This document shows positions 1 to 12,600 of a DNA stretch of 64,000 nt, one piece after another. Positions within the stretch are counted from its first letter, which is position 1; each line of letters opens with the position of its first letter. The notes below the pieces were generated by a model. That model ran no database searches. It worked only from the letters and a program-made list of their open reading frames with translations, and was not told the origin of the DNA. Source of the DNA: Whitmania pigra (lineage: Eukaryota; Annelida; Clitellata; Hirudinida; Haemopidae). Both the position numbers and the translations under genes were made by a program. The stretch covers positions 1,462,501 to 1,526,500 of the forward strand of contig JAJTWR010000159.1 in assembly GCA_021613335.1 (NCBI GenBank), in the 5' to 3' direction.

Positions 1-394
1 GTCGATATCAGGATCGAGACGTGCAACAATTTCCTACGCCATCTAATGCTTTTTACATTCTTAGCTACATGAAAAATAAATTTTTTTAAATATAAGGATG
101 TATGACACACGATGTATGTTGGAACTGAATATATGACAAACAATTCTTATGGAACTAGTATTAGAAGTGTTTTTACGTAAAACGAATTCTGCACCAGCTG
201 ATCAGGATCAACATTTAGAAATAGTCCTTGACAATGAATATTACGGATATTATGAGGATCATCAGTCTGACTTGCAAAAAGTCACTGTTAACAAGGCAAA
301 CAGTATCCGCATCAATATGATGAATTATTTGTCTGATGCGGAATGTCATCTCTCTAGTCTTGAATCAAGCCTAGTCAAAAAAATCTTTGTTGTA

Positions 395-566
395 ACTTCA
401 TTTATTTATATAGCGCCATATGCATAGCGTCAGAGGCTCTTGTAACCATTTATATAGCGGTCCTTCCCAAGGGAACTGGTGTCAGTGCAGGCTGGGTTTC
501 GAACACGACACATTACGACTGTTGCCATTACCGCCGTATGCAATTCGGCTAACCTGAACGCCCCTA
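395..566 (-). repeat. tRNA-derived SINE with a LINE-like 3' tail
   Basis: Read on the minus strand, this copy has a near-consensus pol III A box (TAGCCGAATTG, plus 541-551) followed by a B box (GTTCGAAACCC, plus 494-504). It ends in a tail containing GGCGCTATATAAATG-like sequence near 400-420. A second, more decayed copy lies at about 57495-57660. The last roughly 38 bases also resemble the 3' end of the LINE at 54.6 kb. Seen directly: the boxes and the shared sequence. Inferred: a tRNA-headed SINE mobilised by that LINE family. Confidence 0.7.
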
Positions 567-1599
567 GTCACTTTGTGCGCTATAATACAAAGCTGCCACC
601 ATTAGCTACTAGAGAGGTTATTTAGTTCGGCAGGATTGATTGAAACATCAAGAAGGAACAGACTACATGATTCGATGTTTCAAAAACTTTTGTTTTTGAA
701 AGTTAATAAAAGCTTTGAAAATTGACAGTGTTGAAAAAGTTCGTGCACTTTTTGGTCAAAGTGATTTGATTTTGATGATTTTAACGTCAAATCACATGCG
801 TGAACCTGATTTTAACGTCAAATCACATGCGTGAACCTGATTTCGATTTCCAATCACTTTTTGTCTGGTGATCTTGATTTTGATTTCCAATCACTCTGAA
901 CGTGATTTTACCCATCACTGCATAACCCTAATCCAAACCCTAAAATTGCTAAATTATTATCCCCAAACCCATCCCCAACCTCAAACTCAGATATTAAGTT
1001 ATTAAATTCCACTAAAACTGCACCTGCAAACGTGGGCGAGCAATGCTAGAGTACCGCAGCAGGAACCGAACGCGTCGCCGTCGCGCGTAGACGCACGGGG
1101 TGCTAGGACAATTCGCGAACCATTCGTCGCAGAACTTTCTAGAACTTTATGGAATCTCATGTGATTTGTCCCAATCATCTTTAACGACAATCCACACGCT
1201 CCATATCACGTATACGCACATCAAGAATCATGTTAGGATCGGTAGTATTTCAAATTAAATGATTTAGCAAGGACTTCTAAATTAGCCGACATCAGATATC
1301 GAACATCATCGCAAAGAAAGAAGATATTACAATGAAATGGAAAACTGGTACAGGAGAGGCAATGTCACCATAAGGAACTCAATGGTAAAGTTTAGGAAGG
1401 GTTCTGTTTAGCTCGATCCTAAAATCTACCAGTACATTGGTAAAAGACAGAGCATAACAATTTTTCAGAAGCAATTGGTCGCTGGAATAATTTAATAAAA
1501 GAAATAACATAAAGTTTCGATCTTGAATGATGAAAGTAGTGAAGTGCATGCGGACACTGTTACAGATTAGAAAGGCAGACTGTCACATCTCTGTAAAGA
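567..1599. other. Intergenic; 31-bp tandem duplication
   Basis: I see no gene here. A 31-bp unit beginning GATTTTAACGTCAAATCACA is duplicated head to tail at 777-838 and followed by a degenerate third copy. The rest is AT-rich with no convincing open frame. Confidence 0.5.
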
Positions 1600-1765
1600 C
1601 TACTCCACGGAAGATGTCTTCAACTGTAACGAAACTGCATTTTTTTTTATAAGTTACTGCCATCCAAGTCATTGGTAGCAAAAGGCGATGACAGACATAG
1701 AAGTAAAAAAACAGACACAGTTTTACTAACAGCATTTCCCACCAAGAAGCCTCTGAGCTATTATT
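1600..1765 (+). pseudogene. pogo/Tigger-like transposase relic
   Basis: Around 1610-1640 one frame reads DVFNCNET, and after a frameshift in a T-run the next frame reads YKLLPSKSLVAKGDD followed by KKTDTVLL (to about 1758). This resembles the central DDE-domain block of Tigger/pogo transposases, where an acidic residue lies in an N-x-D/N-ET context before F-x-LLP-x-x-x-L. The frameshift and stops show it is dead. I found no terminal inverted repeats. The superfamily is inferred from motif resemblance only. Confidence 0.5.
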
Positions 1766-2700
1766 CTATGCTAAATCAACAACTTCTTTAAAAGACATAT
1801 CAGTTGAATTATCAAGAGTTCAGGACAAGATCTGGAAGGCAAAGTTAAGGGACACAGAAAAGAACAAACTACAATCAAATGTTTTTTATTAAATTGTAAC
1901 ATTAACATTTTCTTCTTATGTCTCATCTAAAAATGTGGTAAATTTACTTCTAATTTTCAATTTTGATGGGTTTACCATTTTCTATGGTTTAACATAGCCA
2001 TCTTGATATAAGACAAAACTGCTCATAGGGTCATTTTTGGCTGCAATGTTAAAGTGTCCCTATAAGCAGTTGTTATTGTATTTGATATATCCATACATCC
2101 AAACTCGGAAGTGGTTTGTATGACACAAGTACAAAGATTTATTTAGTAACCCAGCATCGAAGTATCATCGAATCAAGAATTAAAATAATTGTTTCGCAGG
2201 CGGTCAACATCGTTACTCTGATTTGAATTTGTTGATCTTTCATATAGGTCAAGAATTGAATGTTCTCTTTCCACTTCATTAGTCAGTGAGCAAATCGATG
2301 GCTTTTCGTTTTACTCTGAAAACTGCCAAAAAAAAAGAACCATCTCGACTAGGGATTTGTCAACACTTTACAAGGGGATCACTGAACACCACCATAATAA
2401 GCTTGAAAGTAATGAAGTGGAAGATATGCATCCCAATTCTCCAGACAACAAATGCTGTGGTAATATTACTAGTAATCATTGATGAATACGACTTTACAAA
2501 ACTTGAATCAAGAGAATGTTATTTTTGATGGGAATTACCAATTAATTGTTTATATATTACGTTTTCTACCTTTATAATTTTTTATAAACTTTATAACCAT
2601 GTTTGAAATGTTTATTTCGAGAAACTGATCCCATCTGTCCCAGCACAAACTACTATTTAGCAAATTTAGATTGTGGTAATTACTAACATTTATGACAATA
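1766..2700. other. Intergenic, no supported gene
   Basis: AT-rich sequence with scattered short open frames (for example 2286-2528 on the plus strand) that lack recognisable motifs or splice context. It probably includes more of the decayed DNA transposon to its left. Confidence 0.4.
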
Positions 2701-2739
2701 TGCCGATCATGTCACTTCATGCCATATTTACAGTATGTC

Positions 2740-3616
2740 TACACATTCTACACATCGCGAGCCCATATTCTATCAGGCACAGATGGAGATTTGACTGTTA
2801 ATGCTGTTTGGACAAGTGGATTTGTAGAAACTTTTGTTATTTACGGAAAGAGAGTTCATGTTTTAGATTGCGGTGCTACAGATAAAGTATCTTTCAGTAG
2901 ACAAAGTATTGGCGATTTAGTGAACCTCAGGTAACTTTCTTCACCATTCGAGGCAACAAAATAATTTAATCAAGTCAAAATAATATGAGGAATATAGTAC
3001 AACACAACTAGGGACGTCATTTTGGGCGCAATGCCCCCCTCCTACCAGCATCCTGTTACCCTAACTTTTGATGAGAAGAAAACGAAAATATCTCGTCTCG
3101 CTGAGTAAGTTTTTCCTCCTTTCCCTTCCTTTGAAAAAGCTGAAATGACGTCCCTGGATGTAATCGTAGATATATCAACATAAAACTACTGTTAAACCAT
3201 TATAAAACCTTATAAGCCAAATACTGAAAAATATCTAGTACTTCTCAAGTTGCTTGAAGAAATATATCACTCTTAAAATTTTGAATTACTTTAATTGCAA
3301 ACAGTGTAAAATATATTTGTAATATTTCTATTTTAAATTCGGCATTTAGCTTTTCATTGACACAGATTGGCGCAGGTCCAGATTGGCTATGGTCTAAGGT
3401 AATATTATCATATTCGTTTACATCTTGAAATTGAAATAATTTAATAAATAGCGCCAATAAAATTGCCACGAGCTTGATAGTTCTATTATATTTCAGATAA
3501 CTGTAGCAGACTCATATAGGCGAATGCTATGGACCTTTCTGAACACGAATAATGTATGGATACGTTCAGTTGGCTGGAAAATGAATTTGACAAATCCGGC
3601 TGTTTCATATTATTGA
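2740..3616 (+). CDS. PLAT/LH2-domain protein, 3' part
   Basis: Three candidate exons join in phase: an exon from about 2740 to 2930, then 3350-3398 and 3497-3616 (ending ...VSYY and stop). The product contains a run from HILSGTDGDLTVNAV through SIGDLVNL, then TQIGAGPDWLWSK, then ITVADSYRRMLWTF. The order of beta-strand blocks and the G-P-D-W-L-x-x-K motif match the second half of PLAT (polycystin/lipoxygenase/alpha-toxin) domains, which usually bind lipids or membrane proteins. Splice signals are AG/GTAACT, TTTAG/C, AAG/GTAATA and TTTCAG/A. The start and upstream exons were not found, so this may be a gene end or a pseudogene. The first intron holds a MITE at 3011-3154. Confidence 0.5.
3011..3154. 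mobile_element. MITE with GGGACGTCATTT ends
   Basis: The left end GGGACGTCATTT (3011-3022) is mirrored perfectly by AAATGACGTCCC at 3143-3154, giving a 144-bp element with 12-bp terminal inverted repeats. A related copy lies at about 17867-17999, and a half-copy (GGAAAAGGCTGAAATGA) at about 46735-46752. I see no clear target duplication. It sits in the intron of the PLAT-domain fragment. Confidence 0.6.
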
Positions 3617-5000
3617 ATAATGCTGCGATGAAAAACAAAATAAGTTATACAAATAGTTTAATAATTAGTTAACAGAAATTATATGTTTTAGAAACACTTT
3701 TTAAATGGACTAGTCGATTCAAAACTTTGGTCAACAATCGACCAAAATCACGTTTCCAATTTTTTGTTCCTTTATCGAGCAGAACAAGAAATAAACAACA
3801 TAATTATAAAAAAAAACAAATTTATGCTCGCTCAAGGGCTGATCTTAAGTCTTAAGAATTAGTATCCCGCTCTCTGGATAACCTATACCACATTTAAAAA
3901 CTATGGAATTGTAATTACAGGTCTATTATTTGTGGACGGAGAGTGAATGAAATGTCAGAAAATTATGACAACTTAATAATGAAGTGTTTAAAGGAAGATA
4001 GGTTCTGTTGAGAAAATTAAGATTATGGCTGAGATTTTTTGGTACGTTTTAGGACCCGAACATGTGATTGAATGAAGTTGTGTGTTGGATCTGGCAAAGG
4101 ATGATTTGTATTTTTTGATGGATCATAGTGCATAAGTGATAATTGAGTTTCAAAAAGATCATTGTATATGTAGGGATGTATGTGATGGTCGAGTTTGTAC
4201 ATAATGATGGCAGTGTGATGGTAGTTAATTTGGTAAGAATCATGAATTTTTTGTAAATGGTCAATGTGAGGCTTTTAAGGTAGGTATAGAGCAATACGAA
4301 TATATTGTGAACCCCTGTAAAATCAGCGACTATAAAAATATCTTCGCCGAAATTTAGTATGTTTATCGCACTACACGACGGCAACACTACTTGTTAACCG
4401 TTAGCAATGTTTAATAACAATTTTACAATTTAACTCTAAGATTATTGAATGTTACAAAACTCAGATGTTATCAGCTAACCAAAGAGTCAATATACTTCCA
4501 AATAACGACATAATCGAGGAGGGTAACCCGAGAGCAAAGCCACCTGAAACCTCAAATGTGAACATTAATACAATTGCCCGAGGCTGGTTCTCGAGGACGG
4601 TGACCTGCCAAAATAGCTCCATGTAACTAAGAAAAAATTTATTTTTATGAGTTGAATACATTAACCGAAACTGATTCCAAATTTAATTCCAATTCGATGG
4701 TTTTAATGCTTTTGTTACTGTTTTGAGTTTAATATGTATCAGGAAATTTCATTAAACGGAAGATTTATCGTCTAAAATATGATTAGGATTCTAGCTAATG
4801 CCTCAGTTTCTGTTGCCCTATCCATGGACTTTTCGGGTTGGCAAGAAAAATATGCGAGCTGCATAAAGACAAGCAGACGATTACAGAATTTACCAGACAA
4901 ACAAGTCACGTTGGTTCCCTAGATCGTCTAATTTCTTTTGATCTTTCCCTAAGTTGTTTTTTGTAGAGTAACAAATAACTTGAACTTTTACAAATAATAT
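3617..5000. other. Intergenic with unexplained minus-strand ORFs
   Basis: No gene I can name. Two minus-strand open frames (4049-4387, 112 aa; 4461-4661, 66 aa) show neither introns nor known motifs. They could be retroelement debris. Confidence 0.3.
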
Positions 5001-5008
5001 ATTTGAAC

Positions 5009-5376
5009 CAGTCCCGGGGCCTAGAAAAGTGTAGAGGGCCCACGAACATTAGAGCTTAAAATTGAAATGAGCAATTACGCATTCAATAATTGTTGTTGTT
5101 GCTTTGATGCTGAAATGAATGAAAGAGAAATTTGTCCAAATCAAGAGTTATGTGGGGTGGGGAAGGTATAATAATTTTGGAGAACTGAGATAAAAATTAA
5201 AAAAAAATTATTTATATTTTTGTATTTATATTTTATTAAGTTTGAGCAACTTCATATCATTCTATTATTTTTATGCTTTGGCTCTCCAACTGAATCATCT
5301 AGATATGATTAGTGATGGAAAGGGGGGCCCAGAAAAAAACTCTAATCGGCACTTGTTTTTTTTCTCGGCGGCCCTG
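5009..5376. mobile_element. Non-autonomous hAT-like element with 8-bp TSD
   Basis: The element runs from CAGTCCCGGGGCC to GGCGGCCCTG, with ends of the hAT CAG...CTG form. It is flanked by a perfect 8-bp direct repeat ATTTGAAC at 5001-5008 and 5377-5384, as expected of hAT transposition. It is only 368 bp with no transposase frame, so it is a deletion derivative or MITE. Confidence 0.75.
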
Positions 5377-5502
5377 ATTTGAACCCACCCGAAATGAATT
5401 GCTAAATACGACCCTGTGAACTAAAGGAGAGCATTAAAATAGATTTAATTTTTTTTTTATATTTTATGCTTAATTGTTTACTTAAGAAATGATATTTTAA
5501 AC

Positions 5503-6008
5503 CAGGGGTACTCAAACTGCAAACCACAATCCGGACCGCCGATAGCTTTTAAGTGGACCTCCAATTATTTCCAAAAAAATAAATTTAAAAATTTAAAAAG
5601 TTAAAAAATTCTGAATTCTGGTCTAAGTTTGTAATTGAGGGTCAATACCCTTGCTCCAAGAAATTGGCTTTATCAGTTCTGACAATATTTGGATCAACTT
5701 ACACCTGTGAATCATCATTTTCAACTATGAACATTATCAAGTTTAAAAATCGAAGTCAATTAACTGATGTACATCTTGGAAATTGTTTGAGAATTGCAAT
5801 TACTAGCTATTCTCCAAATATCATAGAAGTCATGAAGGACAAGCAGTTCCATGCATCACTCTAAATAAAAAGTCTGACAGCATTTTAATATTAATTCATT
5901 ACTTTTTACTTTACCCCCCCAGTCCGCATGACTTTGACCCTTGTGGACCGCCACCTATCTGAAAATTACGTAATGTGGACCCCGGCCAAAAAAGTTTGAG
6001 TACCCCTG
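5503..6008 (+). mobile_element. hAT element remnant with 16-bp TIR and 8-bp TSD
   Basis: The ends are perfect 16-bp inverted repeats, CAGGGGTACTCAAACT at 5503 and AGTTTGAGTACCCCTG ending at 6008, flanked by the identical 8-bp target site TTTTAAAC (5495-5502 and 6009-6016). Inside, 5664-5864 encodes LALSVLTIFGSTYTCESSFS followed by an N-I-I-K-x-K motif, the C-terminal dimerisation region of hAT transposases. Most of the transposase is missing, so this is an internally deleted copy. Confidence 0.88.
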
Positions 6009-6016
6009 TTTTAAAC

Positions 6017-6663
6017 AAATCCAAATCGTTTGCGCAATAGTCTATGTGCGCAAGAGTCTATGTAGGTAACTGTCAGTGTGAGCAATTGCCCATGTTCGCA
6101 ATAATCTATGTGAGCAAAGGTCTAGTTACCTGTTCACCCGTTTACGTTCAAGCAAATATGGAGTTATAAGTATATATCTATAAGTATGGAATTAGTTGTG
6201 AGATGAAGGAATTGATTGTTCTAAAAAAACAAAAAGAGAAAAAATTAGAATGTTACGCCATTAATTACGCTTTAGTTAGTATTGTCGCTATTTTAAATAC
6301 ATTAACATAGTATTCAACAATGATGTTGCAAAAATATATTCCGTCAGTAATTTAAACTTCAAGTTTTAAATTTTGTGCCAAAATTAGTAGGTAGTGAAAA
6401 TTGATAAATTTAAAGAATTTAGCAAATAGACATAGACAACCAAACCTATTTCTGCAGAAGTTCATTAAATTAATTCATTAATAAAATCTATATTAAAATT
6501 ACTTTATAAATAGTTTCATAACCTTTGATCACAATGTGTTATAAGCAAACATTTTACCCAGTCCGCCTAAACGAGCGGAAGTTTTAATTCAATACGGGAA
6601 TTCAAATGTCCGATGGGCTACAGTGCTTTTACTGAGCGTAGCTGATTTATAGAACTGGATTAC
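6017..6663. other. INCENP upstream flank
   Basis: No gene. At about 6025-6125 a degenerate motif around GCGCAATAGTCTATGT recurs four times, also as TGAGCAAAGGTCTAG. The remainder is AT-rich and should hold the INCENP promoter; I see no clear TATA element. Confidence 0.4.
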
Positions 6664-9600
6664 ATGAACATGACGGCTATCAATTTGAGTTTCAAAAACA
6701 ACGCTGATATCCAGCTAATGATTCAAATTGCTGGTGCGTTCGACAGTTTGTTAAACAGTGCATATACTTGGGTGTCTGAAATCGAAGAATCCACTTCTCC
6801 CGTAAAAAATTATGAAAAGTACGGTTGATTTTTAGAATTTATAAGCTTTAATCTAGACTCATCTTTTGGAATCACTTTGGTTGTTCTAACTTTGTCACTA
6901 GTGAAAGAGATTACCTTATCACCATATTTATTTACAGCTGAAAAAGCTCACCTAAAAGTTAAAATCTTTGCTTTGATATCTTGGATTTTAAAGAAGCATG
7001 TGCTTTAGAATATTTAGCTTGTATTGGGTTTCTAAAATCAGTAATTGTCATTATCAGGAAGGATGTTGTGTGCATTCCCAAAACACCATCACAAATAAGG
7101 GCAAAGAGGACTCGTGTGGCAAAAAGACGGAAGTCTTCATGCCTACCAAGCACAGCAGTTAAGACTAGTTTACATAAGAGGACAACTAATAAAACTAAAA
7201 CTTCTTTAAATAAAGAGCAAGAACAGGAACAACCCTCTGGCTGGTTTGGAATTTTCATTCATTTTTCATACTTTAAACTTGTTTTCACCAGTGATTTAAT
7301 TGGTATTAATTAAATGGATTTTTGATTTGTTTGTTTGAATCTTTAATTACATTTTTGGAACGACTTTTAGTGCCAAACCAGAAGAAGGTTGGAGTGTTAA
7401 TACAGATCTCTACAATGAAACTCACTCAAAGACAAGTAGTCCAAGTTCAAAGGGGTTAGATCCTAAGAAATCCTCTGGAGTTTCTGCACAATCCATTTGT
7501 GTTGAAGATGCAATTGATTTGCCACCGAAGAAGACCAGTTCAAGACCAAGAAAGAATTTGTTAGCAGAATTTGATAATTTGCAGGATGCTGCCTTAATCA
7601 AGAGAAGTAACGGCAAGGCTGAAAAGCCTAAAAAGAAACATCGTTCAAAAGTTGGAAACGGTTTAGAGGTCGAGGAGAGCTTACCAGAAATAAAAGTTAT
7701 TAACAATGAAATTAAGTCAGTCATCCCTCAGAAGGACACAATTAAAGGCAAAGAATTTGCCGAGGCTCCCATAGAAGACGGGATTCGGAGAGATGAATCA
7801 TTGAAGGAGGAAGCCGTCGAGCCACGTACGGAACCTGAAACCGTGCCGGATGACGAACCGGCACCACCTAAAGTAATGCTTTCTAATGAAGATGTCAACA
7901 ATCCACTGCAGGATTCGGTTTCTTCTCACGACATCCCAGCTCAATTGATGGCAGATCTTAAAGCTACTGAAGAGAAATTATCAATTTGTAAATCTAAAGA
8001 AAATGCATCACATGAAAAATGTTCTGAAGAAGTCAAGCTTTTGGAAACAGCTGAACAGTCAGATAAGAATGATTTCATTAATGAAAGAATACTGAAAGAT
8101 GATGAAATACATGATAAAGGAATTGCAGAAGTCAAACAAGAATCTCCTTTGAAAAAAGAAATTTCAGTTAGTAGTGCGGATGTGCCAAAGACAAATATTC
8201 CAAGCGAGAACTTTGCAGGCGAAGTGAAGAGGAGATGCAATAAATCTAATACTCAAACCAAAAGGAGGGAACGTTCACAATCGAGGGGCAAAAAACACAG
8301 AATAGTTCAAAATGCAGTTGGCAGTTCCAATGCATTGTTTGAAGGGACAAGTCCTCATGTGGGTTTGCAATTCATGCAGACATCGTCATCCTCTGATATT
8401 GTGCAACTTAAACTTCAACACAAAGAATTAGAAAAGAAACTGCAAAAAATGTTCTCCTTTGAATCTGCTGCAATTTCTGAACCACTCAAAATTTCACCAA
8501 TTCCACACCATGATACTTTTAGAAACTTGACTAAAAGTTGTGAAAATACTGAAAGTTCGGAACTTGTGAATGTTAGTTCAACATCATTATCTGGTAAAGT
8601 TAATGCAACAGTCATTGAGACAACACCTTCAGATTTGCAAGTAAAGTCAGTTTTAAAAAGCGATTCACAAGATGAAAGTGCAACTGCTTCATGTAGATCT
8701 TCTGCATGTTTGAATACTGGGCTTGAAGTGGAAACCGTTTTTGAAGATATTAAGAACGATACATTAACTTGTAAGAATGAACGAAGTGTGGCTAATAATG
8801 AAAAAGTGAAAGTCGACGAGTTCCTTTCCGACGTAGGTAGAAATTCTGGTTTGTTAAAATATGATGAAGTCGAGTGTGAGAACAGATTTGATCGTGAAAT
8901 TGATCCATTCTGCAGAGACAGTGGATTCGCTAGCATCTACTCTAGAGATACGAGACATTCCGTCAAATCAAACTGCTTTTCTGAAATACCACTTCGAGAG
9001 GAAGAACACAAAACAGCATTAAATGATCTCAGGCCATCATATCACAAAAATAATGCAGGCATGGATGTTGAAAAGTCGCCAGAATTAATTGATACGAACA
9101 TGTATCAACATCATCATCTTCCTGGTGTCTCAGTCTCCTCACACAATTTGGATGAATTTATTCCTTCGGTTGTTAATGGTGATAAAACAATGTTGAATGT
9201 TGAGGGAGAGCCAACGTTGCGTGGTTTAGAAACATTTTCCTTCCCTTACAGTTTTGTAAATTCTGGGTTCTTGGATCAAAGCTTGTCTTCAATTAATATT
9301 CATGGAATGAATATCTCACAAAAAGTAAATGCTGAATTGAAGCATCAGAATGTTGGGGAGAATCTCGAATATGCGACCGGATGTTCGGAACGAGGAGCGA
9401 GCATTGCCGACCCAGAGAAAATGCTTTCCTTTAAATCAATTTCTCCATTAAAAAACAAGGTCATTCCTGACGTTTTCAATTTTAAAGCTAGTATATCTCA
9501 GGCATCCTTATCAAAATCCTCAGCCAAAGATAGGGGACGGCTGTTCTCACCTCTCACATCATCGCCTTCATCCTTATTTTCTATGATGTCGCCAGCCTCT

Positions 9601-12600
9601 ACCGCACCGATATCGATATCGCAGCCTCTGACAACATTCACTGCAAACTATTCTCCTAAAGTGTTGTTGCCTCAGTTGCCAAAGAGTGAAGCTGAAAATG
9701 GTAGCAAGTTTTCTAATATTCTATTTTCAACCGATGCTGCGATCAAAAGCTACAAATCTCCCGTTAAGTTGAACTCTGCAAACTTTTCTGAAAGAGTGTT
9801 TTGTAAATCATCTCTGAAACCTGTCTTCTCCTCCAACTTGAAGACTCCTTTGAAATGTTCTCTCTTTGAATCGGGCTCGAAAGGTGCTCATTTCAACGTT
9901 GCAGTTGTCAAGTCTTCTTTTAATCCTTCCACTGTACCGATTGCTAAGAAGCTCGATGGTGATGACGGAGAAAATGTGGCCGAAGACGGCAAGAGTTCCC
10001 TATTGACCGAAAGTCCATGCAAAGTAACAGCCAAAGAGGGAGATGTCAGGAGTACCACTGGAAATGCTAAAGAAAGTCCTGCAAAATCATTGTTTTCTAA
10101 TATTAAAGATTCCTGTAAAAAAATGTTGTCGTTCAAGAGATCTCCGTCTCCTCATTCTAAATTCAATGATAAGAACAAAATGTCATTCTTTCCTGTGTCT
10201 CCCAAAACACCTGAAGTCTCGCTTGATGTTCAAGACAAAGACGGTTTTGAGAGTGAAGTAAAGAGGTGTGATGTTCATAAATTTGTTAAATATATTTGAT
10301 CACTTACTATTATTCTCATATTTCATTCTAATTTAATATTTGACAGGGAAAATAAGTTATCCGAAGTGATCGCGTGCCACTCACGAGTGAATCACAATTC
10401 TCTCAAGCTAGTTTCTCCCCGCACTCCCGTTCATTCTCCATCGGTTCAAAGGTCGCCGAGCGTAACGGCCACGAAAGTCACATCAATGAAATCTGTTGAT
10501 AAAAACCACGAAAAAGAAGACTCTTTGGCTTCTCTTAAGAAAAACAAAAAGAAGTCGACAACACTGAAGGTTGGTCTTCCATGGAAAAAAAAGAAGAGAA
10601 AAAGTTCAGGAATTTATTCCAGAAAAATTTCCTCCGATTTTAAAAAATTTGAACTGCCGCAGAGACAGGTTTTGAATCTCGATGATGAGTTGAATGATAT
10701 CGCAAAAACTTACAAGACTAGCGTTGCTGATTCCTCAGATGACATCGATACCATCTGTAGTGAAAACATGCCTGTGGTTGCTCAGAAAAATCTCAATGCG
10801 ACGTATGTCGTGACGTCAAACAATCACGTGTTTTCCCCCACAAGATATCTATTGCAAGGAAAGTCGACAGATATTTCATCTCACCACTTGCCCAGCAGTG
10901 CAAAAGCAGATAATAAATTTGTGTTAAGTGGACCGACTCGACCGCCCGGCATTCCAAGAGACGAGTACATTTCCACTCCTAAAGCAGAGGAAAGGAGATC
11001 AAGTAATAAAAGGGATTCAAGTGATGCAGGTTTGCATGAAGGAAGGACTTCTGCATTAAAGTATATGAGAGTGTCTGGTCAGCGTAAGAACTCCACTCGG
11101 ATCGATGAAGGTAGTAAGAAGATGTTACTTTATTTTCTCATCTGAAGTTGTAGTTTGAGTTTAAGGTTCAGACACTTTTGTTTTAACAGAATGTGAAGAT
11201 GTTCCGCCTAATATCACCGAGGAAACGGAGCCATTTCCCCCATCACTGGTGGCACATAATAATGAAGAAGGTGCAGATGGATGCAATGAATCGAGGATGG
11301 AGCCAATCACAGAAGTAGCAGAGCAGACAACAAAATACAGTCCCAAAATAATTGTAACCTGTCAAGCTGAGATTCCATGCCTTCCTTTGAAAAGTGACAA
11401 CCAACTTGCTGAGGGGAGCTGCAATAATTTAAGAATGCCTCTAGAAAACCTACAAGTGTGAGTGCCTCTAATAAATCATGACATTCTTCATAAGTAATGT
11501 AATGTAATATTCCCGTTGTTGGTTGTTGATTTATAATAATTTATAATTCCATTCAGAGTTTCTCCATCAAAAACTGTATCCAGGACAACCGTCCTCAAGG
11601 ACAAATTCAAGCAATTCTTTCAATCTGGCAGCACCAACAGGAAGGTGGCTTTGACGTCCACTCCTTCGACGGCTTCGCTTCCTCAGCGAGTTGCGACACA
11701 ATTTCCAGACTCGAAAAGCCACCGAAGAGTGTCAAGAGGTTCGACAACAAAGAAATCCAAGTTCTGTTCCTCTCTGTTTAAGAACAGAACCACTACAAAG
11801 GTGAAGTGTTAAATGATTGCAGCGTTGAAGACACGTTTAATAATAATCTTAATTCACATAGCTCCATAAAAGGACTGGTTACGAGTCCGAGACATCAGAA
11901 GGTTCCACTGCTTGCAGCACAGATTCTAAGGTGGCATACTTTTAACATATTAGTTTTTGTGAAGTTTTTGTCAGATGACTAAAGCATGCACTGCATATAC
12001 CAACTAATAAGTTATGTTTATTACATAGCACTTAATAAGCAGTATTTAATGCAGAGCATCACTTCAAAGAAAATGCTATCAAACAAGTATCCATCGACTT
12101 ACTTTGCTGCTAAAAATCAAACTCCTTCAGTTGGGAAAGCAATAAGCTCAGAGGCAAGTCACAAGCTCTTTATTTCCTTGGTTTGATTTCAAGATGCCAT
12201 TTTTCATCTCATTGACTGTAGGAGCTGTTCAAACAAAAGTTTGTTGACAAGAAATACAGATTGGAGGAGGCAGACAAAAGAAAAGCTGATCACAAATTTA
12301 AAAAGGCAGAGGAAGCCAGAAGGTTCGAACAAGTGTTCTTGTAACATCTTTCAAATGTTTTTTTTAAATCATTAATATTTGAATTTTAAGAATTTCAAAT
12401 TATCTTATGTTAAAGTAACCACTTATCAACCTTACTTCTAGGAAAAGAGAAGAGAAACAGATGCTGGTCGAACAAAGGAAGAAGGAGCAGGAAGAGAAGG
12501 CCAGACAACAAGCTGCTGCAATGAATCAAAAGATGGATGAGAAAATCAAAATGGCTCAAAAGATTTTGCAGGAGAAAGAAAAAGAAGAAAAAGAGAGGCA

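Noticed and set aside
4049..4387. 112-aa minus frame
   Set aside because: No motif or homology that I can state; left as unexplained intergenic sequence.
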